A DNA stretch of 64,000 nucleotides from Scheffersomyces stipitis CBS 6054 (Eukaryota > Ascomycota > Pichiomycetes > Serinales > Debaryomycetaceae): the NCBI RefSeq assembly GCF_000209165.1, contig NC_009047.1, forward strand, positions 620,001 to 684,000, given 5' to 3'. A program made the position numbers and the translations under genes. Of this stretch, positions 59,978-64,000 are shown piece after piece. The notes under the pieces were generated by a model. That model had not been told where the DNA came from. It searched no databases and worked only from the letters and a program-made list of their open reading frames with translations. The stretch's first letter is position 1, and each line of letters opens with the position of its first letter.

Positions 59978-62900
59978 TTAAGCATTGATCCCTAGTCTTT
60001 GTCTCAATTCTAATACCTCTTTTTCCAACAGCAACTTGCTCTCCTTGAGATTAATATTCTCTCGTTCTGCTGTTCTTATTTGCAAGTCTTTCTCCAGTTG
60101 CTCGTTCTGGAGAATATCGAGCGAAGACTTGTAGTGGCTAACTTTATTCTGATAATCGAAGTTTTCGTCGTTGTATTTCTTTCTTAGTTGAGCTTCATTT
60201 GCAATCTTAATTTCCAATTGCTTGACGTCCTTTTCCAAATTCTTAATAGTCCTTGATGCTTCATGGTTTTCGCTCTGAGAATTGTCCAACTCCTTCATGA
60301 GGTCTCTGACCTTGTCTTCCCAGAATCTAAGCTGTTCATTGCCATAAAGTTTTTCTTCCAACTCATGAACCTTCGAACTCAATTCTTTGTTAATTTTCTT
60401 CAACGTAATGTTTTCTTCAGATGACACCAAATGTTCTTTTCTTAATTTCTGGTAGTCTTGCATCTCACTACTAATCGACGATCTAGATTGAGATAACTCC
60501 GATTTGATTTCACTGGATTCTTGTCTTTGGTTCTCAAGGTGTGTTCTCAAAATGTTCATATCCTTATTGGTCTGAGCCAATTCAGCTTCCGACAAATCAA
60601 GTTTGTGTGTAAGTTCCAGAAGCTGATCCTCAAGTTTGGCCTTGGTCTCAAGTAATTCGTCTCTCTGATTCGTAACAGATTCAACCAACTCTCTCAACGA
60701 CAGAACTTGTTTGTTCAAATTCCCTATCTTTCTATCGTTGATTTCCTGAGCATTCTCCAACTGTCTGGATTTATTCGAAAGTAAATCTACTCTCGTCTCC
60801 AAGACATTTACGTGTTCAATCTTCAATGCATAATCTTCTTCCAATGTTTTCTTTTCTTTAGTTAAATCTTCAAGGTCAAGCTGAAGCTTCTTGCTGTCCT
60901 TAATTAAACTGTTCTCGGTATCTGTCTTGAATGCTAACTCCTTGTTCAAGGTTATGATTTCTTCTCTGTACTTATCAGTCTTTTCTTTATTCTCGTAGTT
61001 CTTCTTGTGGTAGTATATCTTTTCTTTCAACTCCTTGATCTTAGCTTCTTGTTGTTTCATGGCAAAGTTCTTGTCTTGAATTGTTTCTTCAAGCTTGGAG
61101 TTATTTGTTCTAATCTCTTTGATCATGATCTGAGAAGTTCTAGCCTCTTCCTTAGCAAGCTTTAACTGGTTCTTTGTCTCGTTCAAATCATTGAGAGCAG
61201 ATTCTTCGTGACGTTTGCTGATTTGAACAGCAGCTTCAGCAAGTTCAAGCTTGTCATAATACTCTTCTGATCTCCTCTTGTATAGCTCTAGATTCAGAGC
61301 AAGGTCAGAATTCTTAGTGCGAAGGGTATCGTGTCTAACTGTAAGCTGTGCCAACTTGTCTTCATAGTCAGAAATTGATGTCTTGAAATTGGCCGTTTTA
61401 GCCGAATATAATTCATCTTCTGACTCTCTGAGTAGCGATTTCAATCGAAGAATTTCGCTCTTCGAAGTTGTAAGTTCTTCACGAGTCGTCCTAAGCGTCT
61501 TGGTAATGTCCTGATAAATTTGAGCAAAGTCCAGATTTGATGTCATACTGAAGCTGATACGGCCAAAACTATCACTTTTTGAGATTGATCTGCTTGCTTC
61601 AGAGAAACTCTCGTCCGCTGATATGAATTCCTCAAATTTGCCTTCAAGTTCCAGAACTCTTCTTTGCGATTCTCTGAATTTCTTCTCGTAATCAGTCCAG
61701 CTATTAATTCCTCTTGTCGCCAGTAAACGATTCAATTTCTTTTGAATATCAATTGCATAATTTTCTGCTCTTTGAGAATTGGACATTTCTTGTTGAAGTT
61801 GGAGTTTCAATGAATTTATCTCTTCGTGCAACAGATCTAAAGTTTCTGTACGACTACGAAGTTCATTTTGCTTGATTGGCAGTCTATCCTGTTGAGATTC
61901 GTTGTGAAATCTATCCCTGAGCATGGAAAGTTCTTCAACCAACTTCTTATTCTCAAACTTTTCTTTGCGCAATGCAGCAGTGTTTTCATTCAATTTCAAC
62001 TTGATATGAGCAAATTCTTCGACAAATGCTGGATCGGGTGGCTGATTTTCTTTCTCGATCTCTTTCTCTCTAGCTTCCTCTTCTAATTCAGATAACTTCT
62101 TCGATAAAATAAAAATTTTGTCTGAGTACTCTTCTTTGGCTATTCTTGCTGCATCATAATCAACTTTGAGCTTTTCAACAACGACTGAAAGTGATTTATT
62201 TTCTCTTACTGAATCAGACAATTGTTCTTGCAAATTTTGAATTTCCAAAGATTGATTAGTTACCAATGTATTGAGTTGTTCAGTCTCTTTTTCCAAGGAG
62301 CTTAATTTTGCAACCTGAATTTGGAGCTTTTCCACCTGTGCATTTTTCTGAGCAATTTCATCCTTGTGGCTCTCGACTTCCTTCTTCAAAGCTTTATTCG
62401 TTCCTTCGAGAACCTTAATGTTTTCTTCTTCGAAAAGTTTTTGCTTTGACATTGTCTCTTGAATTTCTCTATCCTTCAGTTCTAAATCAGACTCCAGTTT
62501 CGAAAGAAGATCTTTCAATTTCTTAACTTCATCGAGTAAAGATTCATGCTTTGGCAATATCAAACTGTTCTTCGATATCTCCTCCTCTAACTTTCTGCTG
62601 AGCTGTTTCATGTCCTCCACTTTAGATTCACTACTTGACTTCAAAGAAGCATGTTCCTTTTTTAAATCTTCAATATGCTTTTCTCTCTCTACCTTCTCGA
62701 GCTTGTGTTTCTTCACAACCAATTCCAAGTCGGCCAATTTGGACTTGAAATCATCACGTTCTTTAGTCAAGGATGACAAATCAGCAATATTCCTATTCGA
62801 ATTTTCTGAAGACTCTTTAAGCTTGGAATCTAGTAGTTTCTTCTCTTCTGACAACTTATTGTTTTCTTGTTTCATTTGATTAATTTTCAGTTCGAATTCA

Positions 62901-64000
62901 CGAATCCTTGACGAAATCTTAGCTTCTTCACTTTTTGCCTTCTCTAATTTAAGATCTTTGTCTTTAACCAAATTGGTAGTAGTTATGATTTCGTCTTCTA
63001 ATTTGTTGATTTGTTCCTTCAACTTGGTATTGTCGTTCTCCAAATTGTTCTTCGATGTTTCTACTTCTTCCAACTTGTTGACTTGCTCTTTCAATTTGGA
63101 ATTTTCATCCTCAAGGTTGCTCTTTGACTTTTCTGCTTCTTCTAATTTCAGACTTATATCTTTGACTTTTTCACTCATTTCAGCATCTTCAAGCACTTTG
63201 ACTGATTCTTCCAAAAGCGGTTTGATATTAATAAATAAATCCATCCAAAGACTTGAACTTCTAGATTCGTCCAACTGTTTCATAGTTCTTGCAATGATTT
63301 GGGCTGATTGAACTTCTCTGATCTTCTTTTGCAAGTTTGATCTTATAGAAGTTCCCCTAATTACACTTTGTACATCAGTGAATAATCTTTTCAAACTAAC
63401 ATCTCTCATTTCTTCCAATTTTCCAAGAATACCATTCTTAAAGAAAATTTTTGTCACACCGACTTTGAACGTATCCGGATCCAATTCGGCAAATCTCAAG
63501 ATCCGTTCACTGTTGGTCTTGAGGTCTTTGGTATATATCTCCTTTACGTTAATTATTGCATATCTTTGGTAGAATTCGTCAAACGTCATTCTATTTGGAT
63601 AGCCAGCTCTTGTAATTCTGATACCTTCCAAAACTCCGTTACACCTCAATTGGCTCAAAACGAGATTTTTGTCAAACTTGTTAGCTTTCTTGTTGAGGTT
63701 AGGCAAAATGCATCTTACGAAATGTGGTTCAGTGCATTCTAATTGGTCCATCAAATCTTTTAATTGATCTTTGTGTTTCAGAGAAGCAGTCTGCAACTTG
63801 GCACCTCTCTTGGGATCCACCACAAGATGTTCGTCGTTCTCAAACATATCCCTAATAAAATTGTTCGAAGAGTATGGAAGCAAGCTCAATAAATTTTCGC
63901 TAACAGGATCGGTATTCTTTTGTAACCAGCCATCTACATTATATTCGACCAATCCAGCATAATGATGAATGATAAATCCACTCTTGAACTTGTTTTGCTG
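59978..64000 (-). CDS. MYO1: Type II myosin heavy chain Myo1 (5' end outside window)
   Basis: Class II myosin of the cytokinetic contractile ring. The frame is open to base 64000, and the motor domain continues beyond the window: the first visible residues read SGFIIHHYAGLVEYNVDGW, then LECTEPHFVRCILPN, LRCNGVLEGIRITRAGYPNR (SH1/SH2 region) and VGVTKIFFKNGILGKLEEMR (converter/lever start). One or two degenerate IQ-like stretches follow (VQSVIRGTSIRSNLQKK). The remaining ~1100 residues are Glu/Lys/Leu/Ser coiled-coil heptads with one shorter break (~residues 640-660 of the visible part), giving the long rod of myosin II. About 1340 residues are visible. The TTG at 63952 is internal, not the start. 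Confidence 0.94.
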   Translation of the reverse strand, partial: QQNKFKSGFIIHHYAGLVEYNVDGWLQKNTDPVSENLLSLLPYSSNNFIRDMFENDEHLVVDPKRGAKLQTASLKHKDQLKDLMDQLECTEPHFVRCILPNLNKKANKFDKNLVLSQLRCNGVLEGIRITRAGYPNRMTFDEFYQRYAIINVKEIYTKDLKTNSERILRFAELDPDTFKVGVTKIFFKNGILGKLEEMRDVSLKRLFTDVQSVIRGTSIRSNLQKKIREVQSAQIIARTMKQLDESRSSSLWMDLFINIKPLLEESVKVLEDAEMSEKVKDISLKLEEAEKSKSNLEDENSKLKEQVNKLEEVETSKNNLENDNTKLKEQINKLEDEIITTTNLVKDKDLKLEKAKSEEAKISSRIREFELKINQMKQENNKLSEEKKLLDSKLKESSENSNRNIADLSSLTKERDDFKSKLADLELVVKKHKLEKVEREKHIEDLKKEHASLKSSSESKVEDMKQLSRKLEEEISKNSLILPKHESLLDEVKKLKDLLSKLESDLELKDREIQETMSKQKLFEEENIKVLEGTNKALKKEVESHKDEIAQKNAQVEKLQIQVAKLSSLEKETEQLNTLVTNQSLEIQNLQEQLSDSVRENKSLSVVVEKLKVDYDAARIAKEEYSDKIFILSKKLSELEEEAREKEIEKENQPPDPAFVEEFAHIKLKLNENTAALRKEKFENKKLVEELSMLRDRFHNESQQDRLPIKQNELRSRTETLDLLHEEINSLKLQLQQEMSNSQRAENYAIDIQKKLNRLLATRGINSWTDYEKKFRESQRRVLELEGKFEEFISADESFSEASRSISKSDSFGRISFSMTSNLDFAQIYQDITKTLRTTREELTTSKSEILRLKSLLRESEDELYSAKTANFKTSISDYEDKLAQLTVRHDTLRTKNSDLALNLELYKRRSEEYYDKLELAEAAVQISKRHEESALNDLNETKNQLKLAKEEARTSQIMIKEIRTNNSKLEETIQDKNFAMKQQEAKIKELKEKIYYHKKNYENKEKTDKYREEIITLNKELAFKTDTENSLIKDSKKLQLDLEDLTKEKKTLEEDYALKIEHVNVLETRVDLLSNKSRQLENAQEINDRKIGNLNKQVLSLRELVESVTNQRDELLETKAKLEDQLLELTHKLDLSEAELAQTNKDMNILRTHLENQRQESSEIKSELSQSRSSISSEMQDYQKLRKEHLVSSEENITLKKINKELSSKVHELEEKLYGNEQLRFWEDKVRDLMKELDNSQSENHEASRTIKNLEKDVKQLEIKIANEAQLRKKYNDENFDYQNKVSHYKSSLDILQNEQLEKDLQIRTAERENINLKESKLLLEKEVLELRQRLGINA

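Overview
The window reads as nuclear DNA of a budding yeast from the CUG-Ser (Debaryomycetaceae) group, plausibly a Scheffersomyces/Pichia stipitis-like species. Genes are dense, compact and nearly intron-free, and proteins are closest to S. cerevisiae/Candida families. CTG codons are rare. At least two of them (SNF1 21078-21080, PEX29 26652-26654) fall where I recall the S. cerevisiae orthologue having serine. The species name is inference; the clade is better supported. No rRNA, tRNA, CRISPR array or complete transposon was recognised.

Layout. 0.9-7.7 kb: AUR1 (inositolphosphorylceramide synthase) and, after a 3.1 kb gap, the nutrient receptor GPR1. 8.8-13.2 kb: a tandem pair of 14-helix DHA2-type MFS transporters. 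13.4-20.1 kb: NUF2, an orphan gag-like ORF, COQ7, a YTH-domain m6A reader (PHO92-like) and a PWI/RS-tail splicing protein. 20.8-29.0 kb: SNF1, an HST3-type sirtuin, PEX29 and SNM1. 30.6-35.4 kb: a zinc-cluster regulator and EMC1. 35.7-42.7 kb: a spliced SNA2/PMP3-like proteolipid gene, a decayed coding relic, RBA50, PFA5, TFB3 and RMT2. 45-53 kb: an SREBP-type bHLH factor, ERG11, THR1 and SAM50. 53.4-64 kb: EXO1, CGI121, an unassigned acidic-tail protein, MAS2 and the C-terminal two thirds of a type II myosin (MYO1) cut by the window edge.

Functional themes are central carbon and nutrient signalling (GPR1, SNF1), sphingolipid and sterol synthesis (AUR1, ERG11), mitochondrial biogenesis (COQ7, SAM50, MAS2), RNA biology (YTH, PWI, SNM1) and chromosome maintenance (NUF2, HST3, EXO1). 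Neighbour order matches pieces of S. cerevisiae chromosome IV right arm (SNF1-SNM1-PEX29, PFA5-TFB3-RMT2, SNA2-RBA50) and chromosome VIII (MYO1-MAS2-THR1, ERG11), so most of the window is ancestral core genome.

Several long open frames begin with TTG or GTG. For those genes I moved the start to the first in-frame ATG that fits the family (COQ7, YTH gene, HST3, TFB3, RMT2, EXO1 and the acidic-tail gene). The least ordinary items are decayed coding relics in three gaps, a gag-like ORF with no visible LTRs, a PFA5 enzyme lacking the usual zinc-ligand cysteines, and three sterol-element heptamers upstream of ERG11.
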